DNA of 38,772 nucleotides from Flavobacteriales bacterium (GCA_947488195.1 CANKYR010000009.1:1-38772); one strand, 5' to 3'; positions 7,480 to 16,694 are shown, numbered from the stretch's first letter. The notes: generated from the sequence alone by a model not told the origin. Numbers and translations: made by a program.

Positions 7480-9192
7480 ATGGCTGGTGGAAAAGAAACC
7501 CCACGGCAGAAGATGATCGGGATGATGTATCTCGTTCTAACCGCACTTCTTGCTTTGAATATTTCGAAGGACGTTTTGAACGCCTTCATACAGATCAATC
7601 GCGGATTGGTTAAAAACAGTGCTAATTCGGAAGAACGTGCTGATGCTACTTTAGGATTATTAGACAATTGGAGTGACAAGGAAAAGGCTCGCCCTTTCCA
7701 AGACAAAGCACACGAAATGGTTGAAAAGGCCGATGCTTTGGTAAGTTACATCATTGAATTGAAGGCTCACGTTTTGGCATGTTCTGCAAAGGGCAATCCA
7801 GACGGTGCTGGATTCGAAGAGTACATTGTTGACGGTCATTTGGTTGATATCGGGGACAAAGAAAAAGTCTCTAAACCCGATGAAAATCAAAACACGACCC
7901 ATATGCTAATCGGAGACGAGCCTGCATCACCCAAAAACGGTCCCTGGTCTGCAGTTGAGTTGCGTGAGAAGTTGACAGCGTTTTCCGATGACTGTCAAAA
8001 CTTAGCAGTAACTGACTTAAAAGGAAACACGCACACAATAGTGGAAGAGGCGCCAGAGGCGAAGGCTTTAATTGCCAACACCTTTGCGTTTGCCGATATT
8101 CCTAACAGCGAAAAGGGTGAGCCGGATGAGAAGTGGGAAACTGCACTTTTCTACCACTCTCCACTGGCTGCGGTAATTGCGCACTTGAGTAAAATTGAGT
8201 CTGACGTTATCTTGGTTAAAAACACAGTGTTAAACTTCTTAGCTTCTTCTATCAACGCTTCCGATCTAAAATTCTCGGATGTTACTGTTGCTGTTGTGCC
8301 GAAACAAAGTTACATTTTGAAAGGAGACTCGTTTGTCGCAGAAATTTATTTGGCTGCATACAACAAGGCGAGTAAAACCAAAGTATACATGGGTGGTGAA
8401 GTAGGAGACGGTGCAAAGCCTGAGGTATTTGATTATTCTGGAAAAGAAGCAATCATGTCTGGTACAGACGGAAAGTGTAAGTTCAAGATTAACGAAAGTG
8501 CATTAGGATCACACTCGCACAAAGGGGTAATTGTTTATCAAGATGCCGATGGTACTGATAAAGCAATTCCTTTCATCATCCCTCCATTTACTGTAGGTGA
8601 GGCTGCTTTGGTTGTTTCTCCAACGGCAATGATGGTGTTCTATGAGCGTGTAGAGAATCCAGTTGAAATTTCGGTTCCGGGTGTTGACGCAAGTCAACTG
8701 AGTGTTAGCATGAGTGGTGGCTCGATCTCTCAAAAGGGCGGTGGAAACTATATGGTAATGCCAACCAATGGTTCTAGAGATGCGACAATTAATGTTACTG
8801 CGGTAATTAATGGCAAGCAAGTAAGCATGCCAGCGAAGCAGTTTAAGATTAAGAAATTGCCAGATCCAACTCCTTCGTTTCAAGGAAAGAATCACATGAC
8901 TACGACGATTTCTCGTGGAGATGCTACAGCAGCTTCTGCGGTGTTTGCTAGTATGGGTGCTGACTTTGTATTCCAAGGTATTCCTGTATCTATTAATGGC
9001 TTCACTATGACTGTTGCGAGTGCAGGTAAGATTACTCCTGAAATGCGCGCTAACGGTGGTTCATTAAGCTCGGAAATGAAAACAGCATTGTCGAAAGTGA
9101 AAACTGGAGATAAGATTTATGTAGAAAGAATTGAAGCTTCTGTGGCTGGTGAGAGACGTCCTCTTCCATCAATCAGTTTGAAAGTTCAATAA
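7480..9192 (+). CDS. gldM: T9SS/gliding motor protein GldM (PorM)
   Basis: A 570-aa protein beginning MAGGKETPRQKMIGMMYLVL, the near-invariant GldM N-terminus. A single transmembrane helix spans about residues 13-33; Arg9 just before it corresponds to the conserved arginine thought to pair with the GldL membrane glutamate. The remaining ~530 residues are periplasmic and would form the elongated D1-D4 dimer that carries rotation to the GldK/GldN ring. The C-terminus (about 385-570: SVPGVDASQLSVSMSGG, ARQ-type beta domains) matches D3/D4. The start is fixed by the signature and by a strong AAGGAGG. It lies 44 bp after gldL. Confidence 0.96.
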   Translation: MAGGKETPRQKMIGMMYLVLTALLALNISKDVLNAFIQINRGLVKNSANSEERADATLGLLDNWSDKEKARPFQDKAHEMVEKADALVSYIIELKAHVLACSAKGNPDGAGFEEYIVDGHLVDIGDKEKVSKPDENQNTTHMLIGDEPASPKNGPWSAVELREKLTAFSDDCQNLAVTDLKGNTHTIVEEAPEAKALIANTFAFADIPNSEKGEPDEKWETALFYHSPLAAVIAHLSKIESDVILVKNTVLNFLASSINASDLKFSDVTVAVVPKQSYILKGDSFVAEIYLAAYNKASKTKVYMGGEVGDGAKPEVFDYSGKEAIMSGTDGKCKFKINESALGSHSHKGVIVYQDADGTDKAIPFIIPPFTVGEAALVVSPTAMMVFYERVENPVEISVPGVDASQLSVSMSGGSISQKGGGNYMVMPTNGSRDATINVTAVINGKQVSMPAKQFKIKKLPDPTPSFQGKNHMTTTISRGDATAASAVFASMGADFVFQGIPVSINGFTMTVASAGKITPEMRANGGSLSSEMKTALSKVKTGDKIYVERIEASVAGERRPLPSISLKVQ

Positions 9193-9213
9193 TAACATTT
9201 AAAACGCAAGGCT

Positions 9214-10080
9214 ATGAAAAAGCTAATTCCAGTTCTAATTGTTGCAGCATTCATGATTGTTGCCAACAGTGCTTACGCACAACCACGCAGAAATGTGTTG
9301 GATGGAGCGTATGTGCAAGAAAACAATCCGCAACGCAGAGTGAAGGAATGGCCTTATTTGCGCGAAGCTGATGTGCTTTGGAAGAAGCGCGTTTGGGAAG
9401 AAATTGATCTTCGTCAGAAGATGAACTACCCGTTGTTGTACCCTTTGAAAGATTTAAAGGGTCGCAAGAGTTTGTGGCAAGTAATTATCAAGGGTGTAGA
9501 TGACGGAAATCTAACCGCTTACAGCACAGGTCCAGATGGAGCAGACGATGAGTTTACTTACAAATTGGAGCCGGAGCAAGTAAAAGGGTTATTGAATATT
9601 CCTATTACAGTAAAGAACTACATCAATGCAGATGAGTATGTGTTGAAAGACACAATGATTACTCGTGAAGCAGAAGATATTGTTGGATACCGTCTGAAGG
9701 AAGATTGGATTTTCGATAAGCAACGATCTCAGCGCTATGTTAGAATTATTGGTATTGCTCCAATGGTTCTTCCGAGAAACGCAGAAGGACAATTGCGTGA
9801 TCCGGACAACCCAGTAGCAGTTCCTTTGTTTTGGTTATACTACCGCGAGTGTCGTTATGTATTCGCGAATTGGGATAGCTTCAACACAGTGAACGATGCC
9901 TTCCGTGGAAGTTATGATGATCTTTTCGAAATGAGAAGGTTCTCTGCACACGTCATCAAAGAAGAAAATGTTTATGATCGTGAAATTCAACAATACGCCC
10001 AAGGTCTTGACGCGTTATTGGAAAGTGAACGTGTGAAGAAGGAAATCTTCGAATACGAACACGATTTGTGGAACTATTAA
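9214..10080 (+). CDS. gldN: T9SS/gliding ring protein GldN (PorN)
   Basis: A 288-aa protein with a Sec signal peptide (cleavage after Ala22, AYA-QP). The mature sequence has the GldN signature: READVLWKKRVWEEIDLRQKMNYPLLYPL near residues 50-80 and LFWLYYRECRYVFANWDSFN near 202-222. GldN/PorN is a periplasmic protein that assembles with GldK into the ring contacting the GldM tip. It follows gldM by 21 bp and ends the block; an intrinsic terminator lies 19 bp after its stop. Confidence 0.95.
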   Translation: MKKLIPVLIVAAFMIVANSAYAQPRRNVLDGAYVQENNPQRRVKEWPYLREADVLWKKRVWEEIDLRQKMNYPLLYPLKDLKGRKSLWQVIIKGVDDGNLTAYSTGPDGADDEFTYKLEPEQVKGLLNIPITVKNYINADEYVLKDTMITREAEDIVGYRLKEDWIFDKQRSQRYVRIIGIAPMVLPRNAEGQLRDPDNPVAVPLFWLYYRECRYVFANWDSFNTVNDAFRGSYDDLFEMRRFSAHVIKEENVYDREIQQYAQGLDALLESERVKKEIFEYEHDLWNY

Positions 10081-10099
10081 TTTTAATGTTTTGAATCTG

Positions 10100-10134
10100 A
10101 ACCCCTCGGTTTGACCGAGGGGTTTGTTTTTTTT
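10100..10134 (+). terminator. Intrinsic terminator after gldN
   Basis: AACCCCTCGG and CCGAGGGGTT form a perfect 10-bp GC-rich stem with a 5-nt loop, followed by TGTTTTTTTT. It closes the gld operon. The T-run ends only 8 bp before the next start codon (10143). Confidence 0.93.
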
Positions 10135-10142
10135 AGGAAGGA

Positions 10143-12050
10143 ATGATTACAGTAGGGAATTTAAGTGTGCATTTTGGCTCGAGAGAGTTGTTTTCGAAGA
10201 TTGGATATTTCATAGGTCCACGCGAAAGAATAGGCTTAGTGGGAAAGAACGGTGCAGGGAAATCGACCATGCTTAAAATTTTAGCAGGTATTCAAAAACC
10301 AACAGAAGGAACTATTTCGTTAGCCAGAGGAACAACAATCGGATACCTTCCTCAAGAAATGGTGCACTCAGAAGATGCTTCAGTCTACGAAGAAGCGCAA
10401 GGCGCCTTCCGTGAGCTACAAGTGATGAAGGCGCGTATGGATGAGCTAGGTGATTTAATAGCAAATCACGTCGATTACACTTCTGACGATTATGCCAATC
10501 TAATTGACGAAATAGAGTCCGTGTCACATCGATTGTCGCTTCTAGATGTCGGAAGTACTGACGAGAAAATTGAGCGCGTATTAAAAGGACTGGGTTTCTC
10601 TTCGAAAGATTTGAAGCGTCCCATGCGCGAGTTTAGCGGTGGTTGGAAGATGCGCGTGGAATTGGGAAAACTGCTTTTAGAGAATCCTGATTTGTTGTTG
10701 CTCGATGAGCCAACCAATCACTTAGACATTGAGAGTATAGAATGGTTGGAAGAATTCTTGGTTGAATACCCAGGTGCAATTGTTCTCATTTCGCACGACA
10801 GAACCTTCTTGGATAATGTGACGAAACGTACCATTGAGATTTCAAAATCGAAGTTATACGACTACAAATTTTCGTATTCCAAGTACATTGTTCAGCGCGA
10901 ATCAGAGGTGGAGCGTCAAGAAAACGCCGCAAAGAACCAACAAAAATACATCGAAGACACCAAGAAATTAATCGATAAGTTTCGTGCGAAAAAAGACAAA
11001 GCAGCATTTGCTCAAACTTTAATTCGTAAGCTCGACAAGCTCGATAAAATTGAGGTCGATGATATAGACGGAACGAAAGTTCGAATTGCTTTTCCACCTG
11101 CACCACACGCAGGTAAAGTTATCTTAGAAGGTTTTGATGTTGGAAAGTCATACGGCGATTTACATCTTTTTTCAAAGGTGAATTTTCAGATTGTCCGTGG
11201 TGAAAAAGTTGCGCTTATCGGAAAGAATGGTGCGGGAAAGAGTTCAATGCTACGCATGATCATGAATCAAGAGGCCTTTGATGGTGAATTGAAGATTGGT
11301 TACAGCGTTGAAGTTGGCTATTATGCGCAAAACCAAAGCGATATTTTAGATGGTGAAAAAACAGTTTTCCAAACGATAGATGATGAAGCCGTTGGAGACA
11401 TTCGCAAGGGTGTGCGTGGATTACTTGGTGCGTTTTTGTTCAGCGGTGACGATATAGATAAAAAAGTTAAGGTCCTCTCCGGAGGTGAAAAGGCGCGCCT
11501 GGCGTTTTGTAAATTGTTGCTTCAACCTTATAACTTCTTGGTGCTGGATGAACCAACGAACCACTTGGACTTGGCTTCGAAAGAAGTGCTGAAAAATGCT
11601 ATCGCAAAGTACGACGGAACTGTTTTGTTGGTATCTCATGACAGAGATTTCCTCGACGGATTAACCCAAAAAGTTTTCGAGATACAAGCGGATAGAATGG
11701 TTGTATTCCCTGGTGATGTGAAGGAATTCTTAAGAGACAAAAAGGCCACGAGCATTGCTCTTTATGAGAATGAAAAAGTGATAAAGCTGCAAGAGAAAAT
11801 TCAAAAGGAAGAAGCGTTTGTTGAGCCTAAGCCTGCAGTGAAAATTGATAAGACAAAGGAAAAAGAGATCAAGAAAGTTGAAGGAGACATTGAAAAGAAG
11901 GAGGTTCAAATGGCCGAACTTGAAAATGAAATGTCAACTATGGATTATTCAAATTCGGATCTCGTGAATTCACAAAATACCAAGTACGAGCAACTAAAAA
12001 AGGAGCTTGAAGGACTTATGGAAAAATGGGAAAATCTTGCCGCGGAATAA
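10143..12050 (+). CDS. ABC-F family ATPase
   Basis: A 635-aa protein with two nucleotide-binding domains and no transmembrane segment. NBD1 has Walker A GKNGAGKST (34-42), signature FSGGWKMR and Walker B LLLLDEPTNHLD; NBD2 has GKNGAGKSS, LSGGEKARLAF and LVLDEPTNHLD. A charged helical linker lies between the domains, and the last ~80 residues are a coiled coil (EKEIKKVEGDIEKKEVQMAELE). ABC-F proteins act on the ribosomal E site; I cannot tell whether this is a Uup/EttA-like housekeeping type or a resistance type, though the long coiled-coil tail is more Uup-like. ATG at 10143 follows AGGAAGG. No promoter of its own was found between the gldN terminator and the start. Confidence 0.92.
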   Translation: MITVGNLSVHFGSRELFSKIGYFIGPRERIGLVGKNGAGKSTMLKILAGIQKPTEGTISLARGTTIGYLPQEMVHSEDASVYEEAQGAFRELQVMKARMDELGDLIANHVDYTSDDYANLIDEIESVSHRLSLLDVGSTDEKIERVLKGLGFSSKDLKRPMREFSGGWKMRVELGKLLLENPDLLLLDEPTNHLDIESIEWLEEFLVEYPGAIVLISHDRTFLDNVTKRTIEISKSKLYDYKFSYSKYIVQRESEVERQENAAKNQQKYIEDTKKLIDKFRAKKDKAAFAQTLIRKLDKLDKIEVDDIDGTKVRIAFPPAPHAGKVILEGFDVGKSYGDLHLFSKVNFQIVRGEKVALIGKNGAGKSSMLRMIMNQEAFDGELKIGYSVEVGYYAQNQSDILDGEKTVFQTIDDEAVGDIRKGVRGLLGAFLFSGDDIDKKVKVLSGGEKARLAFCKLLLQPYNFLVLDEPTNHLDLASKEVLKNAIAKYDGTVLLVSHDRDFLDGLTQKVFEIQADRMVVFPGDVKEFLRDKKATSIALYENEKVIKLQEKIQKEEAFVEPKPAVKIDKTKEKEIKKVEGDIEKKEVQMAELENEMSTMDYSNSDLVNSQNTKYEQLKKELEGLMEKWENLAAE

Positions 12051-15000
12051 TTATTTTCCGTGACAGGATTTGTATTTCTTTCCTGAACCGCATGGACAAG
12101 GTTCGTTACGATTAATTTTCGGGTCAGCTACAACAGGCGCACTGCGTTGTTGAGAAATTCTTTCACCTGCTTCTTGTGCTTGACTTGAATGTTGATTCAA
12201 GTTTCCAGAGTCCGCTTTCGTAGTTTGTGTACGAACAACTTCGCGCTGAGGGGCTTGATTGGCTTGAGTTCCGGAAGGCAGTTGACAAGTCAATAGAAAA
12301 TTAGCAATCTCAGCATTGGTCTTCGTAATCATGATACGGAACAAGTCGAAACTTTCTTTTTTGTAGATCAACAAGGGGTCTTTTTGCTCGTGCGCTGCAA
12401 ACTGAACATTGCTTCTTAGATCGTCCATTGCTCGTAAATGCTCCTTCCAATTTTGATCTATGATGGCTAGTGTAATTCCTTTTTCAAGGGCGCTAATCAT
12501 TTCTTTTCCACCCGAAGAATGAGCTTTATCCAGGTTAACTGCAACTTGAATTCCCTTCAGACCATTGTTGAATGGAATTGCAATGTTTTGGTATCCTTGT
12601 GAATTAGTACGATAAACATTTTCAATAACTGGAAACGCTTCTTTCGCAAGGCTATCTATACGAGAAGTATAAGCCATTAAAACAGCTTCGTATGTTGCAT
12701 GAATCACATTCATTTCATTTTCTTGAATGAATTGATCGTGAGTTACCGGTGCTTCAATACCAAAATAACGCAACAGTTCAATTTTGTAGGCATCGTAGTT
12801 TTTCGCGCTGTGGGCATACGAAACAGCTGCTTGAGCCAAGTCGTATAGCATATTGTCAATGTCAAGCTTCAAGCGCTCTCCAAACAAGGCGTGTCTTCTG
12901 CGTTTGTAAATAACCTCACGCTGCGCGTTCATGACATCATCGAATTCCAACAATCGTTTACGAATACCGAAGTTGTTTTCTTCTACTTTTTTCTGAGCTC
13001 TTTCGATAGAGCTGGTAATCATTGAGTGTTGAATTACTTCGCCTTCCTTGAGGCCAAGTCTGTCCATCATTTTAGCAATACGATCGCTTCCAAATAATCG
13101 CATGAGATCATCTTCGAGCGCTACGTAGAACGAGGTTGATCCTGGATCTCCTTGTCGACCGGAACGTCCGCGCAACTGGCGGTCAACACGACGAGAATCG
13201 TGTCGTTCAGTACCAATGATGGCTAATCCACCAGAATCTTTAACACCTTCGCCAAGTTTAATGTCGGTACCACGACCGGCCATGTTTGTTGCAATGGTTA
13301 CAGTTCCTGCCTTTCCCGCAAGTGATACAATTTCCGCTTCTTTTTGGTGAAGCTTCGCGTTCAAAACTTGATGGTCAATACCGCGTTGACGAAGCATTCT
13401 ACTTAGAACTTCAGATACTTCAACGGTAGTAGTACCAACCAATACAGGTCTTCCGGCTTCACGCAACTCAGCTATTTCTTCAATTACCGCGTTGTATTTT
13501 TCTCTCTTCGTTTTATAAATTTTGTCGTCTTGGTCCTTTCTTGAAATAGCGCGATGTGTTGGGATAATCATCACATCTAACTTGTAGATGTCCCACAATT
13601 CACCCGCTTCGGTTTCTGCAGTTCCTGTCATACCCGCCAATTTATGGTACATGCGGAAATAGTTCTGCAAAGTAACTGTAGCGTAGGTTTGAGTTGCCGC
13701 TTCAACTTTCACATTTTCTTTCGCTTCAATGGCTTGGTGAAGTCCGTCAGAGAATCGACGACCTTCCATCATACGACCGGTCTGCTCGTCAACAATTTTC
13801 ACCTTGTTATCCATAACCACATATTCCTTGTCTCTTTCGAAAAGAGCATAGGCTCTAAGAAGTTGATTTATGGTATGGATACGCTCGCTCTTCACACTAT
13901 AATCGCGCTGCAATTCTTCTAACGCGCTCACGCGCTCAGCGTCGGACATTGAAGATTTTTCGATGGTTGCAATTTCGGTTCCGATGTCTGGAAGGACGAA
14001 GAAACGATCGTCTTCCATGTTTTTCGACATTAATTGAATTCCCTTGTCGGTCAATTCGATTTGATTGTTTTTTTCATCAATAACGAAGAACAATTCAGCA
14101 TCTGCCTTTGGCATTTCGCGTTGGTTGTCCTGTAAATGTTGTCCTTCTGTTTTTAGGAGAACGGCTTTAATTCCGTCTTCACTTAAAAATTTAATTAAGG
14201 CTTTATTGCGCGGTAATCCACGGTATGCGCGAAGAAGGGCTAATCCTCCTTCTGTTAATTCTTCTTTGTTTGGAGTTCCAGATTCGGGTTGAAGTTTTTT
14301 CTTAGCGTCAGTTAAAAAATCTGTAACCGTGGATTTCTGCGCGTTAATTAAGACTTGAATCTTTGGTTTTAACGCGTCGAACTCTTGTTGATCTCCTTTT
14401 GATGTAGGACCTGAAATGATAAGCGGGGTTCTTGCCTCGTCAATTAAAACAGAATCTACTTCATCAATAATTGCAAAGTGGTGCTTGCGTTGAACCAAAT
14501 GTGAAGCCTCTACCGCCATGTTATCACGCAGGTAGTCGAAACCAAATTCATTGTTCGTTCCAAAGGTAATATGCGAACGATAGGCGTTTCTTCGAGCGTC
14601 AGAATTCGGTTGGTGCTTGTCAATGCAATCAACGCTTAGTCCGTGAAATTCATAAAGTGGCCCCATCCATTCAGAGTCGCGACGAGCCAAATAGTCATTC
14701 ACGGTTACCACGTGAACTCCTCTATTTGCAAGTGCATTTAAGAAAACAGGAAGTGTTGCAACAAGCGTTTTACCTTCACCGGTAGCCATTTCGGCAACCT
14801 TCCCTTGGTGAAGGGCAATACCTCCGATTAACTGCACATCGTAGTGAACCATGTCCCAAGTGAATCTATTCCCAGCAGCTGACCAGTTGTTTTTCCAAAT
14901 GGCCTTGTCTCCTTCTATGCGAACGTAATCTTTGGAAGTTTGAATAGCGAAATCTTTGTCAAATGCGTTTGCCGAGACCGTGATTTCCTCATTGCTTTTG

Positions 15001-15377
15001 AAAATCTCTGCGGTGCGCTTAATGACTGCAAATGCCTCCGGAAGTATTTCGACTAGAACCTTTTCAATTTCTTCGTTTATTGTTTTTCTAACTTTGTCAA
15101 CCTCAGCGTAAATACCTTCTTTTTCTTCCAAAGCGTCAAGCGGAAGCTCATCGGCTTTATCATTCAATGCTTGAACTTCATCTTCAAGGTGCTGAATATG
15201 ATTTTGGATGCGAGTTTGCATGTCTTGAGACATCTGACGGACATCATCTGCGCTAGCGTTTGAAAGGGCTTCGCAAGCAGATTTGGTAGCTTTAAGAAGC
15301 GGTTGAATAGCTTCAATATCTTTCTCTTTTTTATCTCCGATTATTTTCTTCAGAATAGTATTCAGCGCTCCGAGCAT
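12051..15377 (-). CDS. secA: Preprotein translocase ATPase SecA
   Basis: A 1108-aa cytoplasmic motor that drives proteins through SecYEG; all T9SS cargo and periplasmic proteins here depend on it. Walker A MATGEGKT is at 197-204, DEAD-type DEVD is in AIIDEVDSVLIDEARTPLI, and GTERHDSRRVDRQLRGRSGRQGDPG is the helicase motif VI region. The C-terminus CPCGSGKKYKSCH (Cys1094, 1096, 1105, His1106) is the zinc-binding SEC-C motif that contacts SecB or ribosomes. It is about 200 residues longer than E. coli SecA, with extra sequence near the N-terminus (about 45-110) and after NBD1 (about 335-430), as is usual in Bacteroidota. Its stop codon touches the ABC-F stop codon with no gap. Confidence 0.97.
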   Translation of the reverse strand: MLGALNTILKKIIGDKKEKDIEAIQPLLKATKSACEALSNASADDVRQMSQDMQTRIQNHIQHLEDEVQALNDKADELPLDALEEKEGIYAEVDKVRKTINEEIEKVLVEILPEAFAVIKRTAEIFKSNEEITVSANAFDKDFAIQTSKDYVRIEGDKAIWKNNWSAAGNRFTWDMVHYDVQLIGGIALHQGKVAEMATGEGKTLVATLPVFLNALANRGVHVVTVNDYLARRDSEWMGPLYEFHGLSVDCIDKHQPNSDARRNAYRSHITFGTNNEFGFDYLRDNMAVEASHLVQRKHHFAIIDEVDSVLIDEARTPLIISGPTSKGDQQEFDALKPKIQVLINAQKSTVTDFLTDAKKKLQPESGTPNKEELTEGGLALLRAYRGLPRNKALIKFLSEDGIKAVLLKTEGQHLQDNQREMPKADAELFFVIDEKNNQIELTDKGIQLMSKNMEDDRFFVLPDIGTEIATIEKSSMSDAERVSALEELQRDYSVKSERIHTINQLLRAYALFERDKEYVVMDNKVKIVDEQTGRMMEGRRFSDGLHQAIEAKENVKVEAATQTYATVTLQNYFRMYHKLAGMTGTAETEAGELWDIYKLDVMIIPTHRAISRKDQDDKIYKTKREKYNAVIEEIAELREAGRPVLVGTTTVEVSEVLSRMLRQRGIDHQVLNAKLHQKEAEIVSLAGKAGTVTIATNMAGRGTDIKLGEGVKDSGGLAIIGTERHDSRRVDRQLRGRSGRQGDPGSTSFYVALEDDLMRLFGSDRIAKMMDRLGLKEGEVIQHSMITSSIERAQKKVEENNFGIRKRLLEFDDVMNAQREVIYKRRRHALFGERLKLDIDNMLYDLAQAAVSYAHSAKNYDAYKIELLRYFGIEAPVTHDQFIQENEMNVIHATYEAVLMAYTSRIDSLAKEAFPVIENVYRTNSQGYQNIAIPFNNGLKGIQVAVNLDKAHSSGGKEMISALEKGITLAIIDQNWKEHLRAMDDLRSNVQFAAHEQKDPLLIYKKESFDLFRIMITKTNAEIANFLLTCQLPSGTQANQAPQREVVRTQTTKADSGNLNQHSSQAQEAGERISQQRSAPVVADPKINRNEPCPCGSGKKYKSCHGK

Positions 15378-15394
15378 AGGTTCTTCAATTAATG

Positions 15395-15408
15395 GTTACA
15401 AATGTAAC
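15395..15408 (-). promoter_or_regulatory. secA promoter -7 element inside an inverted repeat
   Basis: On the minus strand 15406-15399 reads TACATTTG, an exact TAnnTTTG, which would start transcription near 15393 with a leader of about 15 nt. The element is embedded in GTTACA-aa-TGTAAC, a perfect 6-bp inverted repeat. No TTG is seen at the -33 distance. A repressor bound here would block the polymerase. Confidence 0.42.
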
Positions 15409-15449
15409 GCCTTCTTCTATTTGATAAGGGATAAAATGAAGACGTATTT

Positions 15450-15473
15450 ACTATTTTTCAAGCTAAAAGTAGT
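15450..15473. repeat. Inverted repeat (hairpin) in the secA-nrdB spacer
   Basis: ACTATTTTT and AAAAGTAGT pair over 9 bp (one T-G) with a 6-nt loop. It is followed by mixed sequence, not a T-run, so it is not an obvious terminator. Confidence 0.35.
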
Positions 15474-15546
15474 GCCACATAATATATCGGAAATTCTGTC
15501 ATTTTTGCAAGAAAAAAAATAAAAATTTGCGAATCACTAGATGGGC

Positions 15547-15592
15547 AAGGGTTCTAGGGATATGAAAATTTAATTGTTAAAAACTAGCCCTT
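15547..15592. repeat. Long-loop inverted repeat in the secA-nrdB spacer
   Basis: AAGGG-tt-CTAG (15547-15557) faces CTAG-CCCTT (15584-15592), giving 9 pairs interrupted by a 2-nt bulge with a 26-nt AT-rich loop. It lies just upstream of the candidate nrdB -33 element. Confidence 0.3.
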
Positions 15593-15610
15593 CTTGTTAA
15601 CTGTTTTAAG

Positions 15611-15641
15611 TTGCAATTTCACAATCAATAACGAATCTTTG
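15611..15641 (+). promoter_or_regulatory. Candidate nrdB-nrdA promoter
   Basis: TTG at 15611-15613 is followed after 20 bp by AATCTTTG (15634-15641), one mismatch from TAnnTTTG. The leader would be about 67 nt, long compared with other candidates in this window. Confidence 0.4.
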
Positions 15642-15713
15642 AAGTCCTGAATTTCTATTCTCGATTTTTATGAGCTCGTAGGAATTTAGGAACCAAAACA
15701 ATTATTTAAATAG

Positions 15714-16694
15714 ATGCAGCACGAAGAACCGCTTTTGAAGGAGAATCCAGACAGATTTGTACTTTTCCCTATTGTTCACCAAGATATTTGGCAGATGTAT
15801 AAAACTTCAGAGGCAAGTTTTTGGACGGCTGAGGAGATTGATTTGAGTGTTGATTTGGTAGATTGGAATACTAAGTTGAACAACGACGAGCGTCACTTCA
15901 TTAAACATGTATTGGCATTCTTTGCAGCAAGCGATGGAATTGTAAATGAGAATTTGGCAGAGAATTTTGTTCGCGAAGTTCAATATACCGAAGCGAAATT
16001 TTTCTACGGATTTCAAATCATGATGGAGAACATTCACAGTGAAACTTATTCATTGCTGATTGACACTTACATTAAGGATACTGCGGATAAAAATTATTTA
16101 TTCAAGGCAATCGACACGTTAGATTGTGTGAAGAAGAAAGCCGAATGGGCATTGCGTTGGATAAAAGGAGGAACTTTCGCGGAACGTTTGGTCGCTTTCG
16201 CTGCTGTTGAGGGGATTTTCTTTTCTGGAAGTTTCTGCAGTATTTTTTGGTTGAAGAAACGCGGACTCATGCCAGGATTGACGTTCAGTAATGAGTTGAT
16301 TAGTCGTGACGAAGGAATGCATTGTGATTTTGCTTGTTTGCTTTACAACGAGCATATTCAAAACAAACTACCTGTCGAACGCGTTCGTGAAATTATTGAA
16401 CAAGCAGTAGCTATCGAGCGAGAATTCGTCACTGACGCACTTCCTGTACGTTTAATTGGAATGAACAGCGATTTGATGAGTCAGTATATTGAATTCGTAG
16501 CGGACAGATTGTTGAGCGAACTAGGGAGCGATAAAATATACAACAGCACAAATCCGTTCGATTTTATGGATTTAATAAGTGTTGAAGGAAAGACGAATTT
16601 CTTTGAAAAGCGTGTGGCGGAATATCAGAAAGCAGGAGTGAAAGATGGCCCATCAGAAGATTCAAGAGCCATTTCATTCTCGGAAGAATTCTAG
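15714..16694 (+). CDS. nrdB: Ribonucleoside-diphosphate reductase beta subunit (class Ia)
   Basis: A 326-aa ferritin-like protein that holds the diiron centre and tyrosyl radical. Visible ligands are Asp43 (TAEEIDL), Glu105 and His108 ([10 protein letters not shown]), Glu166 (VEGIFF), Glu200 and His203 (RDEGMH); the radical tyrosine is Tyr112, three residues after the TYS-preceding Glu. The wording [21 protein letters not shown] (split here by motif) is close to eukaryotic R2 rather than E. coli NrdB. Length is short compared with E. coli (376 aa). ATG at 15714 is preceded immediately by an in-frame TAG, fixing the start region. It is 34 bp ahead of nrdA in the same transcript. Confidence 0.96.
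   Translation: MQHEEPLLKENPDRFVLFPIVHQDIWQMYKTSEASFWTAEEIDLSVDLVDWNTKLNNDERHFIKHVLAFFAASDGIVNENLAENFVREVQYTEAKFFYGFQIMMENIHSETYSLLIDTYIKDTADKNYLFKAIDTLDCVKKKAEWALRWIKGGTFAERLVAFAAVEGIFFSGSFCSIFWLKKRGLMPGLTFSNELISRDEGMHCDFACLLYNEHIQNKLPVERVREIIEQAVAIEREFVTDALPVRLIGMNSDLMSQYIEFVADRLLSELGSDKIYNSTNPFDFMDLISVEGKTNFFEKRVAEYQKAGVKDGPSEDSRAISFSEEF

Larger units (their letters stand above)
15378..15713. other. 336-bp gene-free divergent spacer between secA and nrdB
   Basis: I find no convincing coding frame. The spacer holds the candidate secA promoter with its inverted repeat (15395-15408), a 9-bp hairpin (15450-15473), a long-loop inverted repeat (15547-15592) and the candidate nrdB promoter (15611-15641). 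An AT-rich stretch, CCACATAATATATCGG at 15475-15490, has an NrdR-box-like centre but lacks the flanking ACAC/GTGT symmetry, so I do not call an NrdR site. Confidence 0.6.

Noticed and set aside
8509..8976. 155-codon open frame on the minus strand inside gldM
   Set aside because: It lies wholly within a well-supported gene, shows no family motif, and its Arg/Ser/His-rich composition is what antisense reading of this coding sequence gives.
15475..15490. Possible NrdR box (CCACATAATATATCGG) before nrdB
   Set aside because: Only the AT-rich centre resembles an NrdR site; the outer ACAC/GTGT symmetry and a second box at helical spacing are missing.
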